Assembly: GCA_019054805.1 (NCBI GenBank) | Contig: JAHQIY010000001.1 | Coordinates: forward strand, 11,422,501 to 11,486,500 | Source of the DNA: Brachionus manjavacas | Taxonomy: Eukaryota > Rotifera > Eurotatoria > Ploima > Brachionidae | Length of the DNA stretch: 64,000 nucleotides | Reading direction: 5' to 3' | In this document: piece by piece, positions 30,401 to 42,186 of the stretch | How the letters are laid out: every line of letters starts with the position of its first letter | How positions within the stretch are numbered: the first letter of the stretch is position 1 | Made by a program: the position numbers and the translations under genes | Notes under the pieces: model-generated | Database searches by the model: none | Seen by the model: the letters and a program-made list of their open reading frames with translations, nothing else | What the model was told of the DNA's origin: nothing

Positions 30401-33400
30401 CCTGTAAGATGAGTCAATTTACCTAAAATAGCGAAAATCATCGTATAATTACGTCAATAAACGTTAAACGTTTAACGTAAAAATGTGAGTCGATTTTGAG
30501 CCAGCTGATTATTGAGATCGATTGAAAATAATTTGTTTATTTTTACTAAAAATTTTTGGGATATTTGAATCTAATCTTTGTCTTTGATTAAGAATTATTT
30601 TAAAATTTGTAAATGAATGAACGAATGTAAATTTGCAAAAAATTCAATATTTTTTTTAAAAAAATCAGTGTAAAATTAATTCTAAATTTTAACTGAGAAA
30701 ATTGTCAAGTAAAAATGTCAGTGGGATCTTTAAATCTAAATAAATTTTATTTTATTTAAATACCAAAAATATTGAATGAGCTTAAAGCGATTGAACTTAG
30801 TTATAGTGCTAGTATAAAATTATTTTCAAAACATGAAAAATGCTTTCAAAAAGTTAAGACTGTTTAAAAATTTTATTGCCATTTGAAAGATTAGAATCAT
30901 TTGATTAAAATCTACTTGCAAGCTGAAATATTTAGTTTATGTTTAAACTAATTAATTTTTGTCTGAAAAAAAATACCGTACAGCATTATATTTTTGTTAA
31001 ACTCTTTTTTGTTTAAAATTCTAAATGAATTTTTTGTATATGCTTGTTTTTTTTCTCAGATTAATGTATTTAATTTCTGTCCATGATATTTTTTAAAATT
31101 TAAAAATGTACAATTCTAATATGATAGTCACTCATCTCAAGGACGAGGGTAAGAGACTAAAAATTTCATATCAAGGAAAAAAGTGACTAGAAAATGAATT
31201 TTTATTAAAAAAAAATAAACATTTTTTAATTAATTTATAAGTGTTTTCCTCAATTAAAAAATTTTGGAGATAGACAAAATAAAAATGAAAAAAAAGATAG
31301 AAACCAGATTATTTTAAGCATGCAAGTAATATTTTCTCAAATCATATTACCAAAAATTTGGAATCAGATGAAACCTAAGTGCTAAGAGGCGACTTGCTTT
31401 TGGCTTCAGGCAACAGCGAATATCAATTGTTGAAAAATCAATAATTTTATAAATAACTTTTTTTTCAAAAAACACCGAGAGTAAATTTTAGAAATAATTT
31501 AATTTTTTTTTAAACTTTGAAATAGCTTCTTAAAATTAATTTAATAACAATCAAAATTTAAAACAATAAAAAGCTTTAATTTCAAACTTTGATTTTCTGA
31601 TTTCAAAGCCAATTTCATACAAAAATTTTGAAAGCCTCAAACTTGATTTAATAATCCCCAAAATTATTCCAAATTTGCTTATTATTGATATTTTACTTTT
31701 TGCAGTAACATTTCCATTCATTTTGTAGAAATGATATAATCTTAATACTCAAAGGCCCGAGTGTTTTTTCGAACCTTTTTATTACTTCTTTTTTGTTTTT
31801 TGCACAATAAATTTAAACATCATTGAAATTTAAAATTTAAAATCAAAAAAATATTAAAATTAATTAATTTTCATCCAAAAAAAAAGTAGAAAAAAAGAGG
31901 TAACAAATAGAATCGAAAAAACTCACTGATCCTTGAGTGTTAATTCCATTTTTTTACATTGCCTAAATTTTTTATCCCCCATTTTTTTAAAAAACTTAAT
32001 AAAACTAAATTCTCTATTTTTCAGCATAATTTTTAACTCACGTTTCCACAAGTTTATTTTCTTCGTCCGAGTGGACGTATTCATCTCCCGACGACTCTGG
32101 ACTATCTTCTTCTGACGAATGCTCAATCGCTGGATTATGCTGTCTATTGGGCCTGGACTCTCGTTTGGTTTCAGTGTCATCGGACTTGAGTTTCATCAAA
32201 TTGAGCTTAGTTGCTAAGCTCATTTGAATACTGCCATTGTAATCAATATCCAAGTGAACCCACAAACCTTTGTCGTCATACCACGGCTCACTCACTTGTT
32301 TAATCAACGGCACCACACTTCCAAGATCCACTCCAGTCACTAGCAAACTTTCCATGAAATGCGGCATTCGAATTTTGTTTAATTTGTTCTGAATTTTGGT
32401 CTGAACTTGTCCAATCCAGAATTTGTTATAGAAAAAGTCCGCAAACACCCTGATCAGAAATGTGTTCATAAAAGCAAGTGACGAGTCGTACATGTAGCTC
32501 GAGTCTGTCTGTGTCTCAGCATTCAAATCATTACATTCTTTTTTTTCATTATCTTCTAGTCTATACACTATTTTATCATTAATTACATCATATTTGAAAT
32601 TTAAGCTATTCTGTGACACCAGACGCTTTGGCATCTCGACCATTCTCGAATTTCTGTAATGCTCACTGCTCAATAATTGCTTTGACGAAGATTTTTTAAA
32701 CAAATTGAACCATTCTTCTTTTTCGCGGTCAGTTCTGGCAAACAGTATGAGCTCACTCTCTGTCTCCGAGTCGGTTTTTTTGTTCAAAAGTTTACATTTT
32801 TTTATGCAAATGGGATACTTTTTTGACCAAAAGCGCTTGCGGCATAGTTGGTTTGGCAAAAGCGACACTTGGCTCTCACCAAGGTCGAATATTCTCAAAT
32901 CATTGAGCTGCACTTGGCCAATTTTTTCATCCACAATGGCACGCTTCGGCACCCTGCTCGAGCTTATCTGCAATCTGAGCAAGCTTCCATCTAAATTCAA
33001 AAACACCGAACGTGTTTTGTTTATGAAATAACTTTCGGGTGAATAGCTCTCTCTGAGCTCGTTCATCCAACCCTTGTGAACACCATCAAAATTTTTGTTC
33101 TCTTTTCTAACAGCTGACTGAATTAGGAAATTTTTCACATTTTGCTCACTTGAGTCACTTTGTTGCTCTTCTTTGAAACCATGTAAATATTTTACCAAGT
33201 CAAATTTAAGCATCATCCAAAAGAGTGCCACACATGCACCAACACCTGTGGCAAAACCCAAAATAAAATTTAAAAGACTGTAAGAAATGTATTTGAAAAT
33301 AATGACTAAAATGCTAAAGGCCAGAATGACAGATGGTACCAGAAAATTCTGGTTCCAAACTCCAGAAGAATTGCTTGCTATAATATTCGGTGTTGAATCA

Positions 33401-33825
33401 GTTTCTTGATCTGGTAGCTCGACGGGTCTAGCATCTGCAACCGGACTCGGTTCTACAATCGGACTTGGCTCCGGCTCTGGCTCTAGTTTGCTCAATGGCG
33501 CATTTAGACTTATTGATTGAACTAGGTTTTTTTTTGGTGTAATGTAAACTTCGCTTTTTGATTTTTCTAGTTTGTGCTCGGCTAAAAATACATCTTTTTC
33601 TAGCACTGCTTCGGGATTTTTGTCTTCTTCGGTAAGAAGTTTGGATAAGGAAATAGAAGGCCTGGTGTTTGATGAAAGCTTTTGCTCAGCGTTATTGGCA
33701 AAAGAGGTGGTAAGCTTGGATGAGGAATCTGCGCGGTTTTTTTTAAACCTATCGAACAAATTTTGAGCTAGTTCGCCCGCACCTGAGCCCAGAGACTGCG
33801 CCAGGCTTTCTTTTATTGAACTCAT
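27406..33825 (-). CDS. TEX2: TEX2, ER-anchored SMP-domain lipid-transfer protein
   Basis: Two coding exons, 33825-32042 and 27799-27406, join across a 4242-bp intron. The donor is AAC|GTGAGT, the acceptor TTTAATTTAAG, phase 2, reading LVETVNPSKKLLNIVNKIAA. The product is about 725 residues. It has a Ser/Pro-rich N-terminal region, a hydrophobic membrane hairpin at about 160-215 (VILAFSILVIIFKYISYSLL and following), and a PH-like domain at about 240-390. A C-terminal SMP lipid-binding domain follows (FYNKFWIGQVQTKIQNKLNK, GVDLGSVVPLIKQV, GLWVHLDIDYNGSIQMSLAT). Its last strands lie in exon 2 (TGTVALNIPPHPSDRIWYGF, KLLVYPNMDDFYIPLL). TEX2 family proteins sit at ER contact sites and move or sense lipids. 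An acidic Ser/Glu linker (EHSSEEDSPESSGDEYVHSD) splits the SMP domain at the intron. The intron holds a piggyBac relic. Confidence 0.93.
27942..28775 (+). mobile_element. piggyBac transposon relic in TEX2 intron
   Basis: The left end is TTAA (27938-27941) then CCCTAGAAGCACCAAGG ... ATGACTCTTTTTG. The right end is the inverted form (AAAAAGAGTCATTTGACC ... CTTCTAGTGTG). Inside, frame fragments encode the end of a piggyBac transposase: GVDNVDQITKFYSVRAPTRR, then after a frameshift MACINSWILFKDINESRISR, RDFLIKLIEEI, and the C-terminal Cys-rich domain (CQIRLCNNNKTNLICTNC, CGQC, KKCEK). An extra TIR-like block lies at 28121-28150. It is internally deleted and dead, and it lies antisense to TEX2. 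Confidence 0.85.
28776..29590. other. TEX2 intron, with a LINE-like 3' tail
   Basis: AT-rich. At 29150-29190 a plus-strand CACCTTAAAGGCGAAATAAATAAA sequence resembles the 3' terminus of the LINE at 35175-35212 (CTCCTTAAAGGAG ... AATAAATAAA). Only the tail remains. Confidence 0.4.
29591..29917 (-). pseudogene. Open frame of unknown protein with Cys motif and one stop
   Basis: 109 codons on the minus strand are interrupted by a single TAA after 37 residues. The first part reads QKFFGYCPKCDHFNNASLVK and KTDRQFVDHNGQSFCFSIHK, with a C-x2-C and further Cys/His residues. The second part reads KKKCHLRSKGFQYILIDFE, EIDLNFLQELQLNERMTFL and ELLHIFLCFNSITMANC. The length of open frame and its composition are unusual for this AT-rich intron. 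It could be part of a zinc-finger transposase or a retrocopy of a gene. I do not recognise it. It lies in the TEX2 intron on the same strand but has no matching splice phase that I could demonstrate. Confidence 0.35.
29918..32041. other. TEX2 intron, 5' part
   Basis: AT-rich. It contains a cluster of TTTACGT/ACGTAAA motifs (30180-30480) and the perfect 18-bp palindrome ACGTTAAACGTTTAACGT at 30461-30478, which may be a decayed transposon end. No exon was recognised. Confidence 0.4.
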
Positions 33826-34204
33826 TTAATTTCAAAATATTTAATAAGATAATGAAATTATTTTAAAAAAAACTGATTACTTGTATTCATAATTTTTAAA
33901 ATTTATTATAATTTATTAAATCAAGCTAAATTGAAAAATTCATTTATTTTTATAAGATTGGGGTGACAGGTTTTATTCTTGTTTGATCTAAAATGACTTT
34001 AGATTAATTTAGTCGGATAAAAGATTATAGATGTATTTTCAAAAGATTCTGGGTTATTCAAAAAAAAATATTTTTCTACGAAAAAAAAATTCTGTCGAAT
34101 ATTTTTATTTTCAAAAACTCATGAATTTATTTTTTAATTTAATTTATAGATATTTTAAAATATTCTATTCTTTTTGATTCTTTTATTTATCCGAAAATCA
34201 AAAT
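33826..34204. other. Upstream region of TEX2
   Basis: AT-rich interval between the TEX2 start and the plus-strand LINE. The TEX2 promoter must lie here or further out. No motif stands out. Confidence 0.4.
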
Positions 34205-35212
34205 TTGCTTTTGGATATTTGTGGGACTTATGGGAATAAATGGAGAATAAAATTTAACCCTAATAAAAACAAAAGTTGTTAAATTTGGCATTCAATTATT
34301 TAAGTCGGTATTTCATCTTAATGGATCCGAACTTAAAGAAGCAAATCAGTTAGAATACTTAGGATTCATTATAGATTCTAATCTTGACCTTAACACACAG
34401 GCAGTTATAAATTTTAAAAAAGTTCAGAGCAGCTTTTTTGGAATCTCGTATCTTCTGCCTAAAAATAGTCCTACCTTTTCACCTAAATTCAAATCATTTA
34501 TATACAAAACATATTGCTTATCTAAATTCACATATGATCTTGAGGCTCTCACTCTTAATTCGACCACAAAGGATTCAATAAATAAATTACAAAACAGCTT
34601 AATTAGACAAATGTTTGGTTTAAAAGCCTACTGTCACATGTCACGAGTCTTAAAAGTACTGAAAGTTTTCAACTTTGATGAACTTTATCTATTTTCAAAA
34701 CTAACTTTTATTGATACAATTAAATATAATTATCTATCATCACAATTTTTAAAATATATGCTTAATGACCCCCCCTCTAATAAATCTTTTTCCTCTGACT
34801 TGGTTCTTATTTCCAAGTACTTTAAAATTGAAACCTTAAAAATTAAAGTAAATACAAACCAACATAAAGAAAATCTTAAGATTAATCTGATTTCTAATGA
34901 TGGTATATCTGATTCAATTTGGTTATGTCTATGCAATTTAAAATTAAAACATTACAGAACTCTCCTAAACGAGCTAATTCAAAATAAAAGAAATTCATGA
35001 ATTTTGGTCCAAATTATCTTGCTTTCTAACTTTCATGCCTTTTTCTATTTTCGAACTAATGTTCCTTTTTTATTTTATACTTTTTTTTTTTTGTAATTTT
35101 ATTTTTAGGTTATAATTTTCCATTTTTTCATTTTTTCATTCAAAAAAAAAAATTTTTTTTTTTTTTTTACTTCTCCTTAAAGGAGGTTAATTAAATTCAA
35201 TAAATAAATCAA
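34205..35212 (+). mobile_element. Non-LTR retrotransposon (LINE 'B'), 3' fragment
   Basis: Plus-strand copy of the family at 4010-5520. It begins at NKWRIKFNPNKN just after the RT motif, continues LKEANQLEYLGFIIDSNLDL, SFIYKTYCLSKFTYDLEAL and LIRQMFGLKAYCHM, and has an open 129-codon stretch at 34611-35000 to the end of ORF2. The 3' end is a CTCCTTAAAGGAG hairpin then an AATAAATAAAT tail at about 35175-35212. One frameshift lies near 34280. It is 5' truncated. Confidence 0.82.
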
Positions 35213-35795
35213 CTTTCAATAGATTTTTCGATAATTTTGTATGAAACTCAAAAAGAAAGAAGAGAACCAAATTTAATAAAAAATAATTTTTATCTTTTGA
35301 AATCTATTCTATTTATCTCATTTTCATTTGAATGGTGTTTCGCAATATTCATTGACAATTTACAACAAACAAATAAGACATGTTGTCATTTAAATAACAT
35401 TACTGAGGAAATCTTAAAAATCAGTTGAATTCGTTGAATTGACTTCTTATTCTGAAAAAGCAATTTAAACTTGATATTTAAAACTATTTTTTCATCGCTT
35501 TAATGGTGACAATTTAAAATAAATAAAATATAAATTGTAAAAGACATGGATATTTAAGATCTAAATTGATGATAATCAATCGTTTTTACTTAATAACAGC
35601 CAACAACCAAAAAAAAGTGAAAACAGAGAAAGAATGAAAGAAGGATAGTAAAAATCCTTGATTAACTAAAATTTCTCATTTAAAAAAATTTGACTTTCTA
35701 AAAAAATAATGTTTGTTATTATTTTCAAATTAAGCTTAAAGAAAATACTAAATTTTGGATTTAATAATTTTTTGGGATAAAAAAGCATGTTGGCT
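35213..35795 (+). other. Spacer, possible upstream exon of PAN/LamG gene
   Basis: 35237-35428 is open and holds a hydrophobic run (LLKSILFISFSFEWCFAIFI) followed by DNLQQTNKTCCHLNNITEEI, which could be a signal peptide and the start of a Cys-rich domain. I could not find a donor in a phase that joins the exon at 36059, so this remains a possibility only. Confidence 0.25.
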
Positions 35796-36187
35796 GCGTA
35801 TAAAACTGATTGAAAAAAAACTTAATAAAAAATAAAATCAAAAAATATCAAAAATTAAAAAACAAAAAGTCTTAATGCATCTGACAATATTTAGAGTTTT
35901 GTGTCTCTTGGAAATTTTTAAAAGTATTTTCCAGTTTTTTTATCGATTTAAATTTAAATTTTAACCAAAGTTAATCATGGACACATTTTTCGAAAAAAGA
36001 ATTTAGAGATTAAAGAAACAAAAAATGGTCTTATAATTAAAAACATTTTTTTGATTAGCAAAATCAAGTGTGTTTTCTTCTGCCATCAAATTGTAGCCTG
36101 TGAATTTGTTTTTTTCAATGCTTCAAATTGCATTCTCTATTCATTTTACAGTCGATTTTACATTCAAAATAGTTCGAGTCAATTTTT
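35796..36187 (+). repeat. Duplicated block B (intact exon side)
   Basis: Partner of 26390-26781. Here the PAN-like exon continues to a usable donor and is followed by the LamG exon, so this is the functional or parental copy. Confidence 0.85.
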
Positions 36188-36895
36188 GATTGAAAAATCT
36201 TATCGTAGAGAGTATTATTTTTTAAATATATTAAATTTATTTCTGATCCTTTTTTTGCTAGCACCAAACTTATAAATTATTGGCCGATTGACAATGGTAG
36301 TGCTAATGATTTTGTTGACTCGAAAAATATGCACTCACCATTTAATGCTGAATTTGCTGAAGATCGATTTGGGAATCTGAATTCAGCTATAAATCTAAAC
36401 CGTGGCTATATGATAATTCCAGGTGGAAACTATTTTGGAAGTGAATATACAATATTGGCTTGGGTGAAGATTAATTCTTATGAACAGTGGCAGCGATTTC
36501 TAGATTTTGGTAATGGAGAACATTCTGACAACATAATATTTATTTTGTCAGATTCACATAATAAATTACAATTTCAAATATATAATAGAGAAGTATCTAA
36601 TTTACAAAAATTTGTTAGTTCCGACACGCATCTTCAACTAAATAGATGGTATCATTTAGGTTTTGTTCAAGATAAAGGTAAAATGTCAATACATGTTGAT
36701 GGAAATCGAGAGGCATATTTAGATACTGGAGAAAGAAATCTTTCTAGAATTATAGAAAGAACAAATTGTTATTTTGGAAAAAGCAACTGGGATGGAGATC
36801 TAAATGGAAATTTTGTTTACGATGAAGTTAAATTTTTTGGAAAGGCACTAGTTGATGAGGAAATCAAAAACGAATTTCATTTTGGTAATCATTAA
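36059..36895 (+). CDS. PAN-like plus LamG-type secreted protein, 3' exons
   Basis: Two exons, 36059-36211 and 36262-36895, are joined by a 50-bp GT-AG intron in consistent phase (reading SYRRDTKLINYWPID). The first carries a Cys-rich apple/PAN-like segment: C-x3-C-x5-C ... C with CEFVFFNASNCILYSFYSRF. The second encodes a LamG/concanavalin-A-like jelly-roll domain of about 200 residues (AINLNRGYMIIPGGNYFG, YTILAWVKINSYEQWQRFLD, RWYHLGFVQDKGKMSIHVDG, YFGKSNWDGDLNGNFVYDEV), ending near the C-terminus FHFGNH. Such proteins are secreted and probably bind carbohydrates. Upstream exons, including the signal peptide, are not established, so the gene model is partial at the 5' end. The first exon also exists as an orphan copy at 26653-26781. 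Confidence 0.75.
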
Positions 36896-37867
36896 AATTT
36901 ATTTATTTAAAGAAATTCGCTATTATCACTAATATTATTTTTTATAATTTTCAATTAAGGCACAATTTTTTTTTATATATTTATTTTTAAAAAAGAGTCC
37001 TAACTCGCATTTAAATTTTTAGATTAAATTTCTTTGTATTACTAATTTACCTTTCAATGGCTTATTTTCTATCTGCAACAAATCTCATACAAAAAAAAAA
37101 TTTTAGAAAAAAAAATCTACTCTTTTAAAAAAAAATTGCTTTTGTATAAGAATTAAAAAACTTAAATAATTAAAATGAATGATCGATCTTGAAGAAACAT
37201 TTTCCGGTGAAAAAAAAATCAAACAAGGATTGACAAATTTGCATAATAAACTTCCAACCGAAAACGATTTTCGGTAGTTAAGTATCCCACGATTTCATAT
37301 CTGAATTTAATTTAAAAAAAAAAATTATTCTTTTAATTAATCTGGACTAAAGAGGTAAACTTCTTCGGTTTTTTTTGCCCTTTAAAAAATGATAATACAA
37401 GTCTTGAAGGGTCTCTAGAAGTGTGATAGTTTTTGAAAGCGGTGTTCGTGGTTTTTAACTTTTGGAGTTGAAATATTTTTCCGAAATTTTCATTCTGTAA
37501 ATATTTTTGAAGAGGAAAGAATTTTGTACAAAATAACCTATTTTAAATATATCCAAAGTTTTTTCAGCTTTTCGAATCTCGTCGAAAGCATCCCCAAAGA
37601 CTTCTTCTTTATTTATTTTCTAAATTTTCCATTATTATTTTCATTATTTCAAACGTCTAATTTGATGACTAATCTTAACTTATTGCTTTTGATACCAAAG
37701 CCTAACCAGGTGACCCTTTTTTGTAAAAATTTTAATTTTTAGAAAATTATGATGACAAATTTCGAAATTGGATCACCAAAACTGTCCCAAGATTTTGACT
37801 TACCCATTTAGACCGACATGTTAACCTGGTGAGGGACAATTAACGTAATCATCCGAATTATTGTTAT
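36896..37867. other. Intergenic, no gene recognised
   Basis: AT-rich. Weak open frames exist (for example 37524-37742), but their composition is low-complexity Phe/Leu and not convincing. Confidence 0.4.
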
Positions 37868-40463
37868 TTTTTTCTATTTATTTGTATTCTGTACCGAGCT
37901 AGGGCTCCTTCAGAATAAATTAAAAAAATCAAAATCAAAATAAAATTAAAGCTAATAAAATGAGATAAAAAAATCAAAATAAAGTAAATAAGCTAAAAAA
38001 AAAAAAAAAAGTTTAGAAGACATAGATTGTTACATGTGGCTCATGTTTAAATAGTTCAGGTTCAGGAAAAAAGGAGGAAATAGTAAGGTAGCAATTACAC
38101 AATGGAGTTGGGTAGTCAATATATCTTGATTCGAAACCTTCTTTGTATACCTTCACCAGTCTTACAACCAATGGGATAAAATGACTCAGTCCTATCTCAA
38201 CATATCTCTCACTCAATTCAAAAAGCCGATTCGAGACTGTTAGTAATTTTAGTTTATTAAAAGCCTCATGATGTACGATGTTGGAGGGAGTATCATATTT
38301 TAACTTAAGAATAGATCTGACTGCTGTATTCTGAATTGCTTGTAGTTTTTTGATATTATTTTCTGAAAATGAATTCAAGCAAGGAAAAGAATAGTCTAAA
38401 ATCGATCCGACTAAAGATTTATATAGATTTCCTAGTGTGTTCTGATTAAGACCCCATTTTTTGTTTGACAATATCTTAATAATATTTAGCCTTTTATTGC
38501 AGCGCTCTTTAATTTCATCTACCAGTATATTAAAGTTTAATTTAGAATCAAATTTAATACCAAGAAACTTGATTTCTTTTTGTCTCTCTATTCTGTTTCC
38601 ATAAATTTTTAAGTTAAGATTATCACTCTCTTTTTTGTTTTTTTTTGTACTTTATTCTTCTGATATTTTCAACCGATATCTTCATTTTCCACTTAATAAG
38701 CCATTGTTCTAATTCGTTGAGGTATTTATTGATCTTATTTTCTAGGTTCCCTTTTTTGTTATAAATGAAGAATGTAACTAGATCATCTGCAAAAAGCAGA
38801 GAGTATTCATTATTTGTTTTGTTTCTTTTAGGGATGTCATTAATGTATATACTAAATAAAAGAGGACTAATTACTGAGCCTTGAGGAACACCTGCAGTTA
38901 TTTGATATTCTTCGCTCAAATGGTCATTCACATTTACCTTAAATGTCCTAGAGTCTAAAAAGGATTTTATCCAGTTAGTCAAGTAATGAGGTGGATTTAT
39001 TTTAATCAATTTAAAAAGTAAACCTTCATGCCAAACCCTATCAAAGGCTTTAGAAATATCAAAAAAAAGGCCGCAAACTCTTTTTTCTATTAAATGATTC
39101 CACAATTTTTTGAATTAAGAAGAAAAGATTATCTGCTGTTCGCCGGTGTTTCCTAAATCCAGATTGCTCCTGGATAAGGAGTGAATTTTGCTCTAAAAAA
39201 TTGTATAATCTTGAATATACTATGCGTTCCAGTAGCTTTCCTAAACAACTCGTTATACTAATTGGTCTATAATTTAAAGGATCGTGTAAACTAGAGGCCT
39301 TTTTTGAATCATAGTAATGTAAGATGTTTTCCACGCTTTCGGGACTCTACCTTCTCGAAGAGTTAAATTAAAAAGTTCTATGATTTCTATTAATGAATTT
39401 CTAGGTAAGTTTTTTAACATTAAATTATGAATTTGGTCAGGTCCTGATGCCGCTTCATTTTTTAATCTCTTTAAAGCCATAATTAATTCATTTAAGCAAA
39501 TTGGATCATTAAAATTAGACTGGTTATAATTCCTAAAGAAAACAGAGTTAGAATTTAGAATTTCGATATCTTTCTCAGTATCAATTAAATCAGAATTAGG
39601 ACTAAATATTGACGATAAGAGTTCTCCAAAGCATTTTCCCTTTTCTTCATTAGTTTTGAATTCCCTTTCATTTAAAATCAATTTAGGAATTAAATTTGAT
39701 CCTTTTTTTGTTCTAAATTTATTTATTTTTTTCCAAAAAGGTCTACTTGTCAGTGGGTTTTTTCCCATCTTCTCAATAAAATCAAACCAATTTTGATTCC
39801 AGAATTTTTTTAAAGAGGCCTTTAACTCAGATGTAAGTTGATTAAATTTTTGCTTGAGCTTTTGACAGCGAGTTTTCTGGTAATTTCTTCTTACTTTCCT
39901 ACGTTCTTTTATCAAATTAACAATGTTTGGCGGAAGACACGTTTTGTAGATTTTCTGAGAAAGATATGGAATGCTTTTATGTGAAGCAGAAATAATTTTT
40001 TCTGTTATTTTATCATTTAGTTGATCTATTGTGAGGGAACTTTCAGTGACATTCACTATTTGAGAATTTAAAATCTCGCTGAATAATTGCCAGTTTGCTT
40101 TCTTATAGTTAAGCCTTTTAGCTGCTGATTTATTTTCTAATTGATAGCCCATAGAAATCGATGCTTCGATTGGGAAATGGTCACTAGTCATGTCTTGACT
40201 ATTTAAGACACTAAAGTCGGTAATTTTGTCAATCAATGAAGATGAAACTAAAAAAAGGTCAAGAATTTCAAAGTAATTCTTATTAAAAATATTGAAAGTA
40301 GGATGCTTATCATTGATTACTGAAAAGTCTAGCTCGTTGATTATTCTTTCTAATATTATCCCGTTTTCATTTTCCCCTACGCAGCCTATTTGCTTTGTTC
40401 TAGCGTTTAGATCACCACCTAAAATGTAGTTTCTACATGTTTTATAATAATTGAGTGACATGT
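37868..40463 (-). mobile_element. Jockey-like LINE, near-complete ORF2
   Basis: Longest LINE here, minus strand. 40461-39274 (395 codons) carries the end of the AP endonuclease (ILGGDLNARTKQIGC, LDLFLVSSSL, TSDHFPIE) and the linker to RT. 39334-39059 and 39105-38623 carry RT blocks (YRPISITSCLGKLLERIVYS, GLFFDISKAFDRVWHEGLLF, AGVPQGSVISPLLFSIYIND, LLFADDLVTFF with the catalytic FADD). 38471-38013 is the C-terminus. Two or three frameshifts break it. The 3' end is GAAGGAGCCCTAGCTCGGTA then CAGAATACAAATAAATAG at 37868-37913. It is 5' truncated inside the endonuclease at about 40463. Confidence 0.93.
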
Positions 40464-42186
40464 ATTTAAAATAGAGTTCTCTATTTTAGTGAAACTCTGT
40501 TATAACATGTAATGGATTCTATAGTGACATGTCACTAAAAAATTTAATGACATGTCACCAAATTCGGATAATTACGTTAATTCAATGAGCTTGACTTAAT
40601 TGCCCCATTTTTTTAGTAGAATTAGACCGAAAACCCGCCCGTTAATCCGAAATTTCACTCCATTTTTTTTTTAAACAGTTAATTGGGTAGTGTGACATAA
40701 TATAGAAAGACAAAATATAGAATTTACCTGGAAAAAAATATAGAAAGAAAAAAAGATCAATATTCGAAAAACCTTTCATAATACTTAATTCCTCATCATC
40801 ACTTTCACTATCTGTGAATTCATATCTATGATTTTATTATAGACTAGTTACTGGATCCTAAAGGCATATTTTTCAGGTAAAACTAAGGCAACTCATCAAC
40901 AACATTTAAAAATAACAATTTCATTGCTATAATTAATTGAATGTATTTTTTTTGAGTAATAATTGAAAAATTTAAAAAAAATTTTTTTTTCAAAAAATGG
41001 GCTCTTTTTGGGCGATTATAAAAATTTTTAAACTAAATAAATAAAAAAAGTGAAACCGTCATTTTGTTCAGAATTTTGTCTAGTTTCAGAATTTGCAAAA
41101 AAATATATAGGTTAAGGGGTTTGCAAAAAAGTAGATCCCGAAAAAGTTAAAAAATGAAAAATTTTTCCGATTTTTTCCGAAAAAATTTTCAATTTTTTTT
41201 TTTTTCAAGATAACCAGCTCAGAATATAGAGCATTTAATTCTCTATCAGAAAATGTGTCGATCGAGTAGATTCGATTGATTAAATTCTGAGATTTAAAAA
41301 AAAGCTTAAATAAGATATACTTTATATAAGGCTGTAAGGATTCAGACCCCCCTAGCCAAAGAAAAAAATTTTTGACCCCCCCTAAAATTTTGACTAAACC
41401 TAGGTTTTCATATACGTAGAATCCAAAAATGAGGTCGAAATCCATATCTGGAGATAATGTGGAAGTTTTGCATCGCGCGAACTTTATTTTGAAATTTGTT
41501 TTATTACAATAGTTCCTTTTTTAACCTTTCTCGAGCGTAAAAAAAGTGAATTTGGCGATGAATAATTATTTTGTTCCAAAAATTTTTTGTTAATTTTTAA
41601 GCTTAATTTAAAAATTAGCTTTTTAATTTTAAGTTTTAGTCAAAGTCTCTAATTTTTTAAAATTTTCTATATTTTTTTTCTACATATAGTCCTAGTCTAT
41701 ATTTTGCCTGCCTCCCGTTGAATGGGTTGAAGCGGACGCTTTCTGATGCTATTAAGAAAGAAGAAAAAAAGTGAGATTTAAAACGAGTTGCTGGAAGTGG
41801 TCGAAATGCCAAAAAATTTACTAAAAAGATTATATCGCTCATCATTAGCCTATGTTTGACAACAGTGATCAAACTCAGGCCGCTAGACACTTCGATTGCA
41901 GCCACTCATATAAATATGTATCAAGATCTTTAAATAGGTATACTAGAATAAAACGATAATAACGATATAAAAAAAAAGATACCTAAAAGGTCATAATAGT
42001 CGTCAGTTCCCTAGCGTTCGTTTTATAATATCGGGAAGATGTGATATCTTTTTCGATATAATTTACTTAACTCTCAAAATACCAAAGTTTTCATACCCGA
42101 AGTGTCATTTTTGACACGAAATTGGAAAAAGCATTTAAAATGATAATTTTTAGTAAAAATGTTAAAAAAATAAATTAGGAGAAGTG
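40464..42186. other. Intergenic with small palindromes
   Basis: Directly at the LINE 5' junction lie AAAATAGAGTTCTCTATTTT (stem 9 bp) at about 40468-40487 and AGTGACATGTCACT near 40531, with ATGACATGTCACC close by. These may be an older transposon end. At about 42103 GTGTCATTTTTGACAC occurs, the reverse complement of a block near 45317. No gene seen. Confidence 0.4.

Noticed and set aside
31923-32180. Minus frame 32180-31923 as an alternative TEX2 continuation
   Set aside because: It runs in a different frame from the SMP domain and through the GTGAGT donor; the spliced model restores the family sequence.
32705-33766. Plus-strand frames across TEX2 exon 1
   Set aside because: Antisense shadows of a clear SMP/PH-domain gene.
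35796-36275. Reading 36051-36275 as a separate 74-residue protein
   Set aside because: The stretch contains the PAN-like exon running through its donor into the intron; the spliced join to the LamG exon explains it better.
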